This document shows, in pieces, positions 18,965 through 27,924 of a stretch of 64,000 nt of DNA. The stretch is from Oscillospiraceae bacterium. GTDB taxonomy: Bacteria > Bacillota > Clostridia > Oscillospirales > Ruminococcaceae. The notes beneath the pieces are model-generated. The model saw nothing but the letters and a program-made list of their open reading frames with translations. It had not been told where the DNA came from and ran no database searches. Numbering within the stretch: the first letter of the stretch is position 1; each line of letters opens with the position of its first letter. The DNA is taken from contig JAFWQJ010000010.1 of the NCBI GenBank assembly GCA_017545185.1, forward strand, positions 28,640-92,639. Reading direction: 5' to 3'. A program made the translations under genes and the position numbers.

Positions 18965-19756
18965 CTATTTTGCCATTTCCCAGAGAAACAATCCCGCCGC
19001 CATGGCCGCATTCAGCGAATTGGATTCCGGCGACATCGGGATCGTCAGTTTTTCGGTACAGAGCCCGCTGACCTCACGCGGCAGACCGTTGCCCTCATTG
19101 CCGATCAGCACCACGGCGCCGCCGCTGAAATCATACTGTCCTAACAGCTTCGCATCCCTGTCCACAACGGCCGCGCAGGTCGGAACGCCCGTTTCGCGGC
19201 AATGCGCAAGGAATTCCTCCGTATCCCGGATGCGGCAGACCGGAACGCGGAAGATCGCGCCCATGCTCCCGCGGATCACCTTGGGATTGTACAGATCGCA
19301 GCACTGATACAGGTACAGCCCGTCCGTGCCGAGCGCCTCCGCCGTCCGCAGGATCGCCCCCAGATTGGACGGATCCTGCAGGCAGTGCAGCAGCATCGCG
19401 CGATCGCCTGCTTTCGGCAGAAGCTCCTTTTCCGGGAGCATCTCCGCCACGGCGAAAACGCCCTGCGCAGTCTCGGTATCCGCGATCTCCTTTGCCTGCC
19501 GGTCGGAGATCAGCAGCATTTTTGTATCAGGCGCGGCCTGCTTCAGTGCATCAAAATGCTGGAGCCGTGCCTTTTCCGTCAGCAGCACCGCACGCAGCTT
19601 CACGCCGGTCTGCAGCGCATCAAACACGAGGCGGCTGCCCTCCAGTGCAAAGGCACGGTTCTTCTCGCGGATCGCGCGGCTGCGGTTCAGTCCGGCAAAC
19701 AGCTTCACGGTCTGATTTCCAGTTCCTGCTTGCAGAATCTCACCGTTCTGCGGCAT
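18965..19756 (-). CDS. SpoU/TrmH-family RNA 2'-O-methyltransferase
   Basis: A 263-residue SPOUT enzyme. An N-terminal substrate-binding part (NRAFALEGSRLVFDAL) precedes the knotted methyltransferase domain with LHCLQDPSNLGAILRTAEALG, VVLIGNEGNGLPREV and the final motif IPMSPESNSLNAAMAAGLFLWE. It probably 2'-O-methylates a guanosine or uridine in 23S rRNA or tRNA; the exact site cannot be told. The ATG follows GGGAG at good spacing. Confidence 0.9.
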   Translation of the reverse strand: MPQNGEILQAGTGNQTVKLFAGLNRSRAIREKNRAFALEGSRLVFDALQTGVKLRAVLLTEKARLQHFDALKQAAPDTKMLLISDRQAKEIADTETAQGVFAVAEMLPEKELLPKAGDRAMLLHCLQDPSNLGAILRTAEALGTDGLYLYQCCDLYNPKVIRGSMGAIFRVPVCRIRDTEEFLAHCRETGVPTCAAVVDRDAKLLGQYDFSGGAVVLIGNEGNGLPREVSGLCTEKLTIPMSPESNSLNAAMAAGLFLWEMAK

Positions 19757-19838
19757 ATCGCACAGCTCCCTTCACAGTCTCATAACAAACACAAAACACG
19801 CTCTGACGTATCCGAGAGAGCGTGTTCGGTATCTTACA

Positions 19839-20192
19839 TTACAGGGCTGCCTTCGCCTTTTCGACGATCGCGGTAAAGCCGGCAGGGTCGTGGATCGCAA
19901 TCTCGGAAAGCATCTTGCGGTTCAGCGTGATGCCGGCCTTGGTGCAGCCGTTCATGAACGTGGAATAGTTCATGCCGTTCAGCTTGCAGGCAGCAGAAAT
20001 ACGGGTGATCCACAGTCTGCGGAAGAAGCGCTTGTTCTGCTTTCTGCCGATGTATGCATACTGGCCGGACTTCATGACGGCCTGCTTCGCCATCTTGAAG
20101 TGCTTGGATTTGCTGCCCCAGTAGCCCTTTGCGAGCTTCAGGACCTTGTTTCTTCTTTTGCGCGTCATCATTGCGCCCTTAATACGAGCCAT
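19839..20192 (-). CDS. rplT: 50S ribosomal protein L20
   Basis: A 117-residue basic protein starting [24 protein letters not shown], the standard L20 sequence and length. It is last in infC-rpmI-rplT. L20 also acts as the autogenous repressor of this operon in Bacillota. Confidence 0.97.
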   Translation of the reverse strand: MARIKGAMMTRKRRNKVLKLAKGYWGSKSKHFKMAKQAVMKSGQYAYIGRKQNKRFFRRLWITRISAACKLNGMNYSTFMNGCTKAGITLNRKMLSEIAIHDPAGFTAIVEKAKAAL

Positions 20193-20267
20193 GTTCTTTC
20201 TCCTCCGTAATCAATCAGTCCGCCGCGTTCTGCGCGGCCTTCGGTTCCGTTCGCGTTCAGCGGATCC

Positions 20268-20486
20268 TTACTTGTAAGGAACCATCTCGCGGATCGTCGG
20301 TGCATTTGCCGTGCTTGCGACGCCTGCGTTGCGCGCGATGCGCTTGACCTTCTTGTCCTTGGAGACAAGGCGATGACGCTTATAAGCGTGCTGGAACTTC
20401 ACCTTTCCGCTGCCGGTCACCTGAAAGCGCTTTTTCGCACCGGAATGGGTCTTCACTTTGATCTTCTTCACCTTAACGGCTGCCAT
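20268..20486 (-). CDS. rpmI: 50S ribosomal protein L35
   Basis: A 72-residue basic protein with KVKTHSGAKKRFQVTGSGKV and HAYKRHRLVSKDKKVKR, characteristic of L35. AAGGAGG precedes the ATG. It lies between infC and rplT, the conserved order. Confidence 0.96.
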   Translation of the reverse strand: MAAVKVKKIKVKTHSGAKKRFQVTGSGKVKFQHAYKRHRLVSKDKKVKRIARNAGVASTANAPTIREMVPYK

Positions 20487-20576
20487 GGATTCGTCCTCCT
20501 TGAATAATCGTTGTATATGATAACGTCAAACGGCGGTGCCGCCGCTGCTTTTGCAAGACGCTGCATATCCTTTGCT

Positions 20577-21182
20577 TTATGCTTCCGCCGTTTCCTCTGC
20601 GGGTGCTTCCTTTGCGGGAGCCTCCTGCGGCTTCTGCTTCTTCTGTGCCTTATCGGCCTTTTCGGGCTTGTTCTGCTTCGGGGACATGAACATCACGATC
20701 GCTCTGCCCTCCATTTTCGGCGGCTTATCCACGACGGCCACGTCGCCGATCTCATCGCGGTAGCGATCCAGCAGTTCTTCGCCCAGATGCGGGTGCGCAA
20801 TGGCGCGCTTGCGGAACCGGACAGAGACCTTGACCTTGTCGCCGCCCTGCAGGAATTTCTTGCCCTGTGCGACCTTCGTTTCAAAGTCATGCGTATCAAT
20901 GGCGGAGAACATTCTGATCTCCTTGATCTCGACAATACGCTGATTCTTCCGTGCTTCCTTTTCGCGCTTCTGCTGCTCAAAGCAATACTTGCCGTAGTCC
21001 ATGACACGGCAGACAGGCGGTGTTGCCTGCGGCGCGATCTTCACCAGATCCAGATTCTGGTCATACGCGAGTTTCTGTGCGTCTCTTGCGGACATAACGC
21101 CTTTTTTCTCGCCGTCCGCGTCGATCACGAGCACCTCACGGTCACGGATCTCCTCATTGATCTGCAGTTCCTGCTTGCTAAT
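20577..21182 (-). CDS. infC: Translation initiation factor IF-3, probable AUU start
   Basis: A 201-residue IF-3 that keeps 30S subunits free and checks the start codon. The N-domain begins ELQINEEIRDREVLVI, the linker is KEARKNQRIVEIKEIR, and the C-domain has HDFETKVAQGKKFLQGGDKVKV. No ATG fits; the best start is ATT at 21180-21182, nine bases after GGAGG, encoding a protein starting MSKQEL. AUU is the known autoregulatory start of infC in several bacteria. A TTG at 21186-21188 is closer to the ribosome site. The last 30 residues are a Lys/Ala/Glu/Pro-rich tail beyond the usual end. Confidence 0.93.
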   Translation of the reverse strand: MSKQELQINEEIRDREVLVIDADGEKKGVMSARDAQKLAYDQNLDLVKIAPQATPPVCRVMDYGKYCFEQQKREKEARKNQRIVEIKEIRMFSAIDTHDFETKVAQGKKFLQGGDKVKVSVRFRKRAIAHPHLGEELLDRYRDEIGDVAVVDKPPKMEGRAIVMFMSPKQNKPEKADKAQKKQKPQEAPAKEAPAEETAEA

Positions 21183-21353
21183 CGCCAAGCACCTCCATTC
21201 ATTGATCTCAAAAAACAAAATAGCAGAGAGTGCAGCGTCCGCCGTACTCTCTGCTCATGAACAAATCTACGCTCTGCGCGTGTCATTTCCGTGAATCAGA
21301 TTACCGTTTCGCTTTCGCTGGCGGTGAGAACAGCATGTTCCGCTTGCAATCCA
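21183..21353 (-). promoter_or_regulatory. infC-rpmI-rplT leader (candidate L20 leader)
   Basis: The transcript from the promoter at 21360-21388 carries about 170 untranslated bases before infC, including the terminator hairpin at 21222-21255. In Bacillota an L20-binding leader controls this operon by attenuation; the position and architecture fit. The antiterminator fold was not computed. Confidence 0.6.
21209..21255 (-). terminator. Attenuator terminator in infC leader
   Basis: A 10-base-pair stem, AGCAGAGAGT with ACTCTCTGCT (21222-21231 and 21246-21255), is followed on the minus strand by ATTTTGTTTTTT. It lies between the promoter and the infC start, so it can only act as an attenuator rather than as an end-of-operon terminator. 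Confidence 0.75.
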
Positions 21354-21359
21354 TACAAT

Positions 21360-21388
21360 ATATTACAGGATTTCGGCGAAAAAGTCAA
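21360..21388 (-). promoter_or_regulatory. Sigma-A promoter of infC operon
   Basis: TTGACT (21383-21388) and TAATAT (21360-21365) on the minus strand, 17 bases apart, directly upstream of the leader. Confidence 0.75.
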
Positions 21389-21422
21389 GTGCCGTTCTGC
21401 TTTTTCGTGATTCTGCACAACA

Positions 21423-23321
21423 TCACGCAGGAAATTCCGTAATGATTCTCGCAATATACCGCAGCACCATCGTCGTATCGCCGCCGTCCACGCCTTTTTC
21501 GCCGTCGCAGTCCGCATTCACCATGCCCTGATCGGTGATGACCGCATTCTTGTCCTCCGCGGCAAATCTGGCGATCAGCACTGCGTCGGAGATATCGACC
21601 TTGCCGCTGCAGTCCGCGTCGCCGGGTTTTCTCTGCGCCGGAGCCGCCGTCGTTTCGGTGACGGTCGTGGTCTCGGTCGTGACGGTCTCTGTTGTTGTGA
21701 CCCCGGTCGTCGTTGTCGTTGTTTCGGTCGTTGTCGTGACGGGCGCGGTCGTTTCCGCTTCGCGCTTTACCGCAGCCGCAAAATAGCAGACACAGTTCTG
21801 CGACGTAAAGTTGCTGCCGAGCGTCACGGTCTCGCCGGCCTTCACTGTCCGCGTATACACCGCGAACTCCTCGCCGTTCGAGCTGAACACCTGCGTCCGC
21901 ATCCGCGTATAGTCATCGAGCCAGTTCGGGGAAATGCCCTGCTGCGCGACATAATTGACGGTGCGGACATCCGGCATCACGTAAAGCGTGATGTCCTCCG
22001 CAGCAGTCAGCTCCGCGAGCGCGCTGCCGTAGGACTTGGAATCGCAGGCCGTGCGGATGTACTCCGCACCCGCAAGCGTTGACGGCAGATTCGCCGCGGT
22101 ATAGGCACGGTCGCCGAAGATCGCGCTGCCGTTCTGAAGATCCTGCTGAATGCTCCAATTTGCGCCGTTTTTCGTATCGTGTACGAGCAGCTTCGCGATC
22201 AGCTGCCCCGTATACTCCGACTCAGTCTCCGGCTGCGTAATGACGACCTGTCCCGGATCGAGCAGAGCGAGGTTCACGACATTCTTGCCCCAGTTGCCGT
22301 ACCACGCATAGCCCGTTCTGCGCTCCTTGCTGATCTCCGCCACATTATAATGCACGGAGCTGTCGCGGTCGGAAAAGAGCGGGCGGTCGGTGCCGAGCTC
22401 ATAGAATCTCGCCCACAGCGGCGAGGCATTCGCGTCCTGCACGACGACCTTGTCATCGCCCTGCTTGACGAATGCGATGCCGTTCAGCTGCACCTTCTGA
22501 AACCATTTGATCGCCGCATTGACGCTCTCCGTGAGGTCTGCGCGGCCGGTCTCCTGCGCCTCCTTGTAAAGGAACTGGATCACGCCTGCACTCTCGCTCG
22601 TGCAGGTCGAGGGCAGCTCGTAGGCGCGGGCGCCCGCGGGCTTCAGGTTATTCTCGTCATGCTGCTGGCACCACGCTGTTTTCACGCCGTTGTTCACGAT
22701 CTGCATATCGAGCAGGCACTGGATGCCCTTTTCCAGCGAGGCCGCGGCCTTCTGCGCGTATTCATCGCTGACCGCCGTGAAGTCGCCGGTCTTTTTGCTC
22801 ATTTCCTTCATGATGCTCAGCACATGGACATAGGCGCCGTCATTCAGCGTGATATGCGCATGATAGGTGCCGGACGTATTCAGCACCTGCATCCAGCCGC
22901 CGTTGCTGTACTGCATTTTGAACAGACAGTCCACGCCGCGCATCGCGCAGTCGAGATACTTCTGCTGATGCGTCTGCTGATACGAGCGCATCAGGAAGCG
23001 GATCTGCGAGGTCGTCGCATCATTGTCGATCGTCGAATGCGCCCAGTCGCCGGTATGGTCGGTCATCATGCCCTTCTGCCAGCCGCCTTCGCCCTGCACC
23101 TGTCTCTGAATGCAGTTGTCCGCGACCGTGAGTGCCTCCTGCGAGCCGAACCAGTCCGCCGATTTTTTCAGATAATCCGACCACGGATAATCCTCCTCCG
23201 CGGCACTGACCGTCACCGCCGGGCGCATGACGCCGCTCTGCTGCGGCACAGAAGCGGCATAGCCAAACAGCAGCACGGCCGCACTGACTGCGGCGGCTGC
23301 CCTTCTCATTCTTTTTTTCAT
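21423..23321 (-). CDS. Secreted PL10 pectate lyase with C-terminal dockerin
   Basis: A 632-residue extracellular enzyme. Residues 1-40 are a signal peptide (KKRMRRAAAAVSAAVLLFGYA). Residues about 44-355 match family 10 polysaccharide lyases (SADWFGSQEALTVADN, QVQGEGGWQKGM, IDNDATTSQIRFL, TGYAWYGNWG), which cleave polygalacturonate by beta-elimination. A roughly 160-residue beta-rich region follows, then a Thr-rich linker (526-565) and a dockerin from GDADCSGKVDISDAVL with a second calcium repeat (CDGEKGVDGGD). The start is the ATG at 23319-23321 behind GGGG. The enzyme should be held in a cellulosome through a cohesin; no scaffoldin is in the window. Confidence 0.88.
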   Translation of the reverse strand: MKKRMRRAAAAVSAAVLLFGYAASVPQQSGVMRPAVTVSAAEEDYPWSDYLKKSADWFGSQEALTVADNCIQRQVQGEGGWQKGMMTDHTGDWAHSTIDNDATTSQIRFLMRSYQQTHQQKYLDCAMRGVDCLFKMQYSNGGWMQVLNTSGTYHAHITLNDGAYVHVLSIMKEMSKKTGDFTAVSDEYAQKAAASLEKGIQCLLDMQIVNNGVKTAWCQQHDENNLKPAGARAYELPSTCTSESAGVIQFLYKEAQETGRADLTESVNAAIKWFQKVQLNGIAFVKQGDDKVVVQDANASPLWARFYELGTDRPLFSDRDSSVHYNVAEISKERRTGYAWYGNWGKNVVNLALLDPGQVVITQPETESEYTGQLIAKLLVHDTKNGANWSIQQDLQNGSAIFGDRAYTAANLPSTLAGAEYIRTACDSKSYGSALAELTAAEDITLYVMPDVRTVNYVAQQGISPNWLDDYTRMRTQVFSSNGEEFAVYTRTVKAGETVTLGSNFTSQNCVCYFAAAVKREAETTAPVTTTTETTTTTTGVTTTETVTTETTTVTETTAAPAQRKPGDADCSGKVDISDAVLIARFAAEDKNAVITDQGMVNADCDGEKGVDGGDTTMVLRYIARIITEFPA

Positions 23322-23382
23322 ACTGATTTCCCCTTTTTCTTTCTGCGTTTCTTCTGCCGCATACACGGCTCCGATCATCTCC

Positions 23383-23411
23383 ATTATAACGCAGAAGGCC
23401 GCAAAATACAA
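23383..23411 (-). promoter_or_regulatory. Promoter of PL10 gene
   Basis: TTGTAT (23406-23411) and TATAAT (23383-23388), 17 bases apart on the minus strand, about 60 bases upstream of the start codon. Confidence 0.7.
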
Positions 23412-23514
23412 TCATTTTTTCCGCTTTTTGTATGATGCATTGTCACCAATCCGGCGCTGTTATATCGTTCACAGAAAATTCAAAAAAAGCAAGCGGCATT
23501 TCGCCTGTTTTTCG

Positions 23515-23543
23515 TTGACTTTTCGCTCATTTTGTGGTATGAT
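23515..23543 (+). promoter_or_regulatory. Promoter of diguanylate cyclase gene
   Basis: TTGACT (23515-23520) with TATGAT (23538-23543) at 17 bases; an overlapping TATAAT lies at 23543-23548. It diverges from the PL10 promoter about 105 bases away. Confidence 0.7.
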
Positions 23544-23607
23544 ATAATCGGTATGCAATATATTAAACACAATTTTGACAAGATTTTTCGGGAAAGGGGG
23601 CAAAGCT

Positions 23608-25065
23608 GTGACGACTGCGCTGATGTCCGGCATTCTGATCGTCGGACTGACCATTACAAGCGCTTCGGTGATCCTGATCCTGCTGGATTCACATGAGACC
23701 ACACTGCGCGAATTTGCAGTGCTCGGTCTGTTCTGCTCCACACTGATGATGCTCTCCTATTACGTTGAACTGAATACACCGGGGATCGCTGCCAAGATCG
23801 ACTCCGTCAAATTCGGCTACATCGGCAGAGTGTTCGTCAATCCGGTCCTGCTGATGCTTGCCGTCCGGTATTACGAGGTCAAAATGGCAAAGATATGGCA
23901 GCTTCTGCTGTATGTCATCCCGTTCCTCACGCTGCTGCTGGTCTTCCGATGCGAGGATCATGAGCTCTACTATAAGCAGATCACAATGATGCCGAACGGC
24001 CTGCTCCATATCGTACCGGGTGTATTCTACTACGTCTATATGGGATATAACACCGTCGTCGCGATGTCGTTCCTCGGCGTCTGCCTTTATCAGCGGGCGG
24101 GACTGCGCGGCAGGGCAAAGACCAACAACACGATCCTGCTGCTCTCCTGCCTGATCCCGTTCTTCTCGCTGATGGTCTATCTCTCCGGCTGGACGCAGGC
24201 CTACGACGTCACCTCGATCGGCGTCATGATCGGCGCAATGCTCATCACGTTCTCCGTGCTGCGGTACGGCCTTCTGAATAAGGAGGAAATGCTGCAGAAC
24301 ATGGCGACCGGCCTGATTTTCCTTGACAGCGACCTGCGCCTGATCTACGCAAACCGCAAGGCCGCGCAGATCATTCCGGCGATCGGCACCAAGCTGCTGC
24401 GCGCACAGGAAATGGATATGGAGCTGCTCTGTCAGGAGGAATACGCGACGATCCAGTCAGGCGGCAAGACCTATCAGCGCAAGATTACCGAATGGACAAA
24501 CAGCGAAGGACAGCACGGCAAGATCCTGACATTTGACGACATCACCGAGATCCGTGCGCGGCTCAACCGCGACGCGATGACCGGCCTGCTCAATCACGCG
24601 ACATTCTATCCGATGCTTGAGGATTCCATGGCGGATTCAAACCAGACACACAAGCCGCTGACCGTCTCTATCGCAGATATCGACAGCTTCAAGAAGGTCA
24701 ACGACACCTACGGCCACGCAAACGGCGATATCATCCTCATCGCGCTGGCCAAGATCCTGGAGGAGCAATGCGGCATCTACGGCGAGGTGTTCCGCTACGG
24801 CGGCGAGGAATTTGCCGTTATCTTCCACTGTGACAGCAAGCTCGCCGAAAAGACCATGAAAAAAGCACTGAAAGCGTTTTCGGCGATGAACTTCGACTTC
24901 ATGCCGAAGGCCGTGACATTCAGCTACGGCAGCGCGCAGTTCGACGGCACGGAAAACTCCGTCAGCCTGTTTGACCGCGCCGACCAGATCATGTATACCC
25001 GCAAAAAAACACTGCACGCCCGGGAACAGCAGGCACTGGAGGCCGAAGCTGCGACCGGCGAATAA
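23608..25065 (+). CDS. Seven-helix membrane GGDEF diguanylate cyclase
   Basis: About 485 residues. Seven hydrophobic helices occupy the first 230, like the 7TM sensor region of some histidine kinases; a PAS-like segment follows (GLIFLDSDLRLIYANRKAA), then a GGDEF domain with the metal-binding SIADIDSFKKVNDTYGHANGD and active site RYGGEEF. This should make cyclic-di-GMP from two GTP. An inhibitory RxxD site is not seen just upstream of GGEEF. I choose the GTG at 23608 after AAGGGGG rather than the ATG at 23575, which has no ribosome site. It diverges from the pectate lyase gene. Confidence 0.88.
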   Translation: MTTALMSGILIVGLTITSASVILILLDSHETTLREFAVLGLFCSTLMMLSYYVELNTPGIAAKIDSVKFGYIGRVFVNPVLLMLAVRYYEVKMAKIWQLLLYVIPFLTLLLVFRCEDHELYYKQITMMPNGLLHIVPGVFYYVYMGYNTVVAMSFLGVCLYQRAGLRGRAKTNNTILLLSCLIPFFSLMVYLSGWTQAYDVTSIGVMIGAMLITFSVLRYGLLNKEEMLQNMATGLIFLDSDLRLIYANRKAAQIIPAIGTKLLRAQEMDMELLCQEEYATIQSGGKTYQRKITEWTNSEGQHGKILTFDDITEIRARLNRDAMTGLLNHATFYPMLEDSMADSNQTHKPLTVSIADIDSFKKVNDTYGHANGDIILIALAKILEEQCGIYGEVFRYGGEEFAVIFHCDSKLAEKTMKKALKAFSAMNFDFMPKAVTFSYGSAQFDGTENSVSLFDRADQIMYTRKKTLHAREQQALEAEAATGE

Positions 25066-25088
25066 TCACACGGAAAAGGAAAAACATT

Positions 25089-25622
25089 ATGCTCGGATCC
25101 GACTACAGAGAACTGATCGTTCCCAAAAATGACAACATGCTGCAGCGCGCCGCGATCCTGATCGGCGGTGCCGTTCTGACGGGTGCCTGCGCGGTCTTTG
25201 CGCTTGTGACAGGCCGTCCGCTGCTGCTCATCCCGGCGGCGGCACTCGGCTTCGGCACATGGTATCTGCACTTTCTCAACCGGATCGAATACGAATATAT
25301 CATCTCCGGCGACGAGCTGAGCGTCACCAAGATCCTCGGCGAGAGCAAGCGCAAGCCCATGCTGACCGTCTCCGTCAGAAAATTCACCGCATTCAAACCG
25401 ATGCGCGATGCGGAGCCCACCGGCTCCGGTCAGACGATCGTGCTCGCCTGCACCGCACAGGACGATACCGCCTTCTGTGCGGACTTTGACCACGATCAGT
25501 ACGGGCAGACCCGGCTGATCTGGACGCCGAATGACGACATCCTGCTCTATCTGACCAAGCAGCTCCCGCGCAATCTCGGCTTCCGCTGGGAGGCGAAGCA
25601 GAACAGTGATCCGAACGAATAA
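25089..25622 (+). CDS. Membrane protein, DUF6106-like
   Basis: A 177-residue protein with two adjacent hydrophobic segments (RAAILIGGAVLTGACAVFAL and LLLIPAAALGFGTWYLHFL), then a soluble domain with IEYEYIISGDELSVTKILGESKRK. The pattern resembles DUF6106 membrane proteins of Clostridia. It lies 23 bases after the cyclase and 30 before nnr. Function unknown. Confidence 0.7.
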   Translation: MLGSDYRELIVPKNDNMLQRAAILIGGAVLTGACAVFALVTGRPLLLIPAAALGFGTWYLHFLNRIEYEYIISGDELSVTKILGESKRKPMLTVSVRKFTAFKPMRDAEPTGSGQTIVLACTAQDDTAFCADFDHDQYGQTRLIWTPNDDILLYLTKQLPRNLGFRWEAKQNSDPNE

Positions 25623-25652
25623 GCACTTCTGATATCCGGAGGTTTCATTCTT

Positions 25653-27173
25653 ATGCGTCTTGTAACTCCTCTCGAAATGATGAAGCTGGAGGATCTCACG
25701 AATCAGTCCGGCGTCAGTTATGATTCCATGATGGATCAGGCGGGCAGCGGGCTTGCCGTGCATATCGCACGCGCAGCACTGGAACACAGCAAGACCGATC
25801 TCCTGTTCCTCTGCGGCAACGGCAACAATGCCGGCGACTGCTTCGTCGCTGCTGCAAAGCTCGCAAAGCAGTTCAATGTCACGGTCTGCATGACCGCAGG
25901 CATCCCCAAGACCCGCACAGCCTATACCAAATACCGGCAGCTCAAAAACATCCCGATCCTCAGTACGCAGGACGAGATCCGCGAAGCGGTGCGCAGTGCA
26001 TCCGTCATCATCGACGGCGTTTTCGGCATCGGCTTCCGCGGGGAGCTTCCGCCGTTTATCCGCGAGCTGTCCGGCATCATCACCGAAGCGCAGGACAAGC
26101 TCTGCATCGCAGTCGATATCCCGAGCGGCGGCAGCGGCCTGAACGGCACCGTCGCGGAGGGCACGCTGCACTGCACGATGACCGTCACCTTCGGTGCAGC
26201 GAAAACCGGCATGTTCATCCCGCCGCTTTCGGAATACTGCGGTGCGGTCTACATGGTTGAGATCGGCATCCCGGAGGATGCATTCGCACAGCTTGCCTAT
26301 CCGGTCAATCATCTCGCGGATCCGGATATCCGCGCGCTGCTGCCTGCCCGCCCGATGAACGCGCATAAGGGCATGTTCGGGACGCTGCTGACCGTCGCAG
26401 GCTGCCGCAATATGCCGGGTGCCGCAATGCTTGCCGTACAGGCGGCGCTCCGGACGGGCGTCGGACTGAGCATTCTGGCATCGGAGGAGGGCGTCTGCCG
26501 GATGCTGGTGAGCCAGTCGCCGGAATCCATGATGCTCCCGCTGCCGACGGATAATGCCGGCAAGCTGACCGCACAGTCTGTCCCGGCGCTCCTCGATCAC
26601 GCAAAGAACGCAAGTGCCGTGCTGATCGGCTGCGGTCTCGGACTGAACGACGGCATCCGGAAGCTCGTCGCAGAATTGCTGGCGCAGATCACCTGCCCGG
26701 TCATTTTGGACGCAGACGGTCTAAATGCAGTCGCTTCCGGCATAGATATATTACGCAAGGCAAAGGCGCCCGTCATCCTGACGCCGCATCCCGGCGAAAT
26801 GGCGCGCCTGATGCGCTGCTCCGTTTCGGATATCCAGAAAGACCGCATCAGCGCTGCGAAGAAGCTCGCCGCGCGCTTTCCGAATACGGTCGTTGTCCTG
26901 AAGGGCTCCGGTACGGTCATCGCGACGGCAGAGCACGCCTCTGTCAATACGACGGGCAACTCCGGCATGAGCAAGGGCGGCAGCGGCGATGTGCTCGCGG
27001 GCATCATCGCGGGACTGGCCGCACAGCATATCCCGCCGGAGGATGCGGCAAAGATCGGCGTCTATCTGCACGGACTTGCAGGCGACTGCGCCGCAGCAGA
27101 ATTTTCGCGCCGCGGTATGCTGCCGAGCGATATCATCCGGCAGCTCCCGCTGCTGTTCGGAGAATACGAATAA
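25653..27173 (+). CDS. nnr: Bifunctional NAD(P)H-hydrate epimerase/dehydratase
   Basis: A 506-residue metabolite-repair enzyme. The N-terminal YjeF epimerase domain (about 1-210) has FLCGNGNNAGDCFVAAAKL and DGVFGIGFRGELP. The C-terminal ribokinase-like dehydratase (about 225-500) has LDADGLNAVASG, ILTPHPGEMARLM and GNSGMSKGGSGDVLAGIIAGL. Together they restore hydrated NAD(P)H, using ADP in the dehydratase step. GGAGG precedes the ATG. Confidence 0.94.
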   Translation: MRLVTPLEMMKLEDLTNQSGVSYDSMMDQAGSGLAVHIARAALEHSKTDLLFLCGNGNNAGDCFVAAAKLAKQFNVTVCMTAGIPKTRTAYTKYRQLKNIPILSTQDEIREAVRSASVIIDGVFGIGFRGELPPFIRELSGIITEAQDKLCIAVDIPSGGSGLNGTVAEGTLHCTMTVTFGAAKTGMFIPPLSEYCGAVYMVEIGIPEDAFAQLAYPVNHLADPDIRALLPARPMNAHKGMFGTLLTVAGCRNMPGAAMLAVQAALRTGVGLSILASEEGVCRMLVSQSPESMMLPLPTDNAGKLTAQSVPALLDHAKNASAVLIGCGLGLNDGIRKLVAELLAQITCPVILDADGLNAVASGIDILRKAKAPVILTPHPGEMARLMRCSVSDIQKDRISAAKKLAARFPNTVVVLKGSGTVIATAEHASVNTTGNSGMSKGGSGDVLAGIIAGLAAQHIPPEDAAKIGVYLHGLAGDCAAAEFSRRGMLPSDIIRQLPLLFGEYE

Positions 27174-27242
27174 ACAGGAACAGGGCGTTCCCCTGAAGAT
27201 ACAAGGTCGTTGAAAGCAAAATCTTGAACGGAGGCTGCTGAT

Positions 27243-27857
27243 ATGAGACCGATGTATATTCCGGGGAGCGCCCTGATTTTTTCCGTACCTGCTTGTTTTT
27301 TGCTGTGCGGCTGTACAGCAGGGCAGAAAACCGCCGATTTTGCGCCGAAGCTGGACGGCGCCTATACCGCGGAGGCGGAGCTCGAATACGGCGGAGGACA
27401 GACCGCCGCAATGAGCGTGACGCGGTACGGCAAAGCGCAGTGGGAGGCGGCGTTTACCGCGCCGGCCTCGCTGGAGGGCGTTGTGCTGCAGTTCGACGGC
27501 AATGCCGTGACCGCCAGCTATAAGGGGCTGCAGTTCTCGGTGCCGAAATCCGCACTGCCCGCGAAAAATATGCTGGTGCTGGCGACCGATGCGCTGGATC
27601 TTGCAGCGGAGACAGTGCCGCTCCCCTGCACCGAGCAGAGCGACGGCACATGGCGCTATGCCGGCGAGAGCGAAGCAGGAGGCTGCACCGTGACCTTTTC
27701 CGCAGACGGCGAACCGCGCTCCGTGGAGATGCCCGCGCAGCCGTTCACGCTGCGGTTCAGCAGCTATACGGTCATTGCGCCGGAGGTCACCGGTACTGCG
27801 GAAACGTCCGCCTCAGCAGAAGCTGCATCCGCACCGGAAACAACCGTTACAGCATAA
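27243..27857 (+). CDS. Predicted lipoprotein, unknown function
   Basis: A 204-residue protein with a lipoprotein signal (ALIFSVPACFLLCGC, lipid-modified Cys in the LLCGC lipobox), a roughly 160-residue domain of alternating beta strands (AELEYGGGQTAAMSVTRYG, GGCTVTFSADGEPRSVEM) and a short Ser/Ala/Thr tail. It resembles LolA/LppX-like lipid carriers only in general pattern. GGAGG precedes the ATG. Likely last gene of the cyclase-nnr run. Confidence 0.7.
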   Translation: MRPMYIPGSALIFSVPACFLLCGCTAGQKTADFAPKLDGAYTAEAELEYGGGQTAAMSVTRYGKAQWEAAFTAPASLEGVVLQFDGNAVTASYKGLQFSVPKSALPAKNMLVLATDALDLAAETVPLPCTEQSDGTWRYAGESEAGGCTVTFSADGEPRSVEMPAQPFTLRFSSYTVIAPEVTGTAETSASAEAASAPETTVTA

Positions 27858-27895
27858 AAAAAGCCGGTCTCCGCTTGGGAGATCGGCTTTTCGTA
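27855..27895. terminator. Bidirectional terminator between lipoprotein and GH9 genes
   Basis: Stem AAGCCGGTCTCC / GGGAGATCGGCTT (27861-27889) with a short GCTT loop has T runs on both strands (TTTT on plus, TTTTTTT on minus), serving two convergent genes. Confidence 0.85.
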
Positions 27896-27924
27896 TTGCG
27901 CTCAGTTACGCTTCTGCGTTGAGA

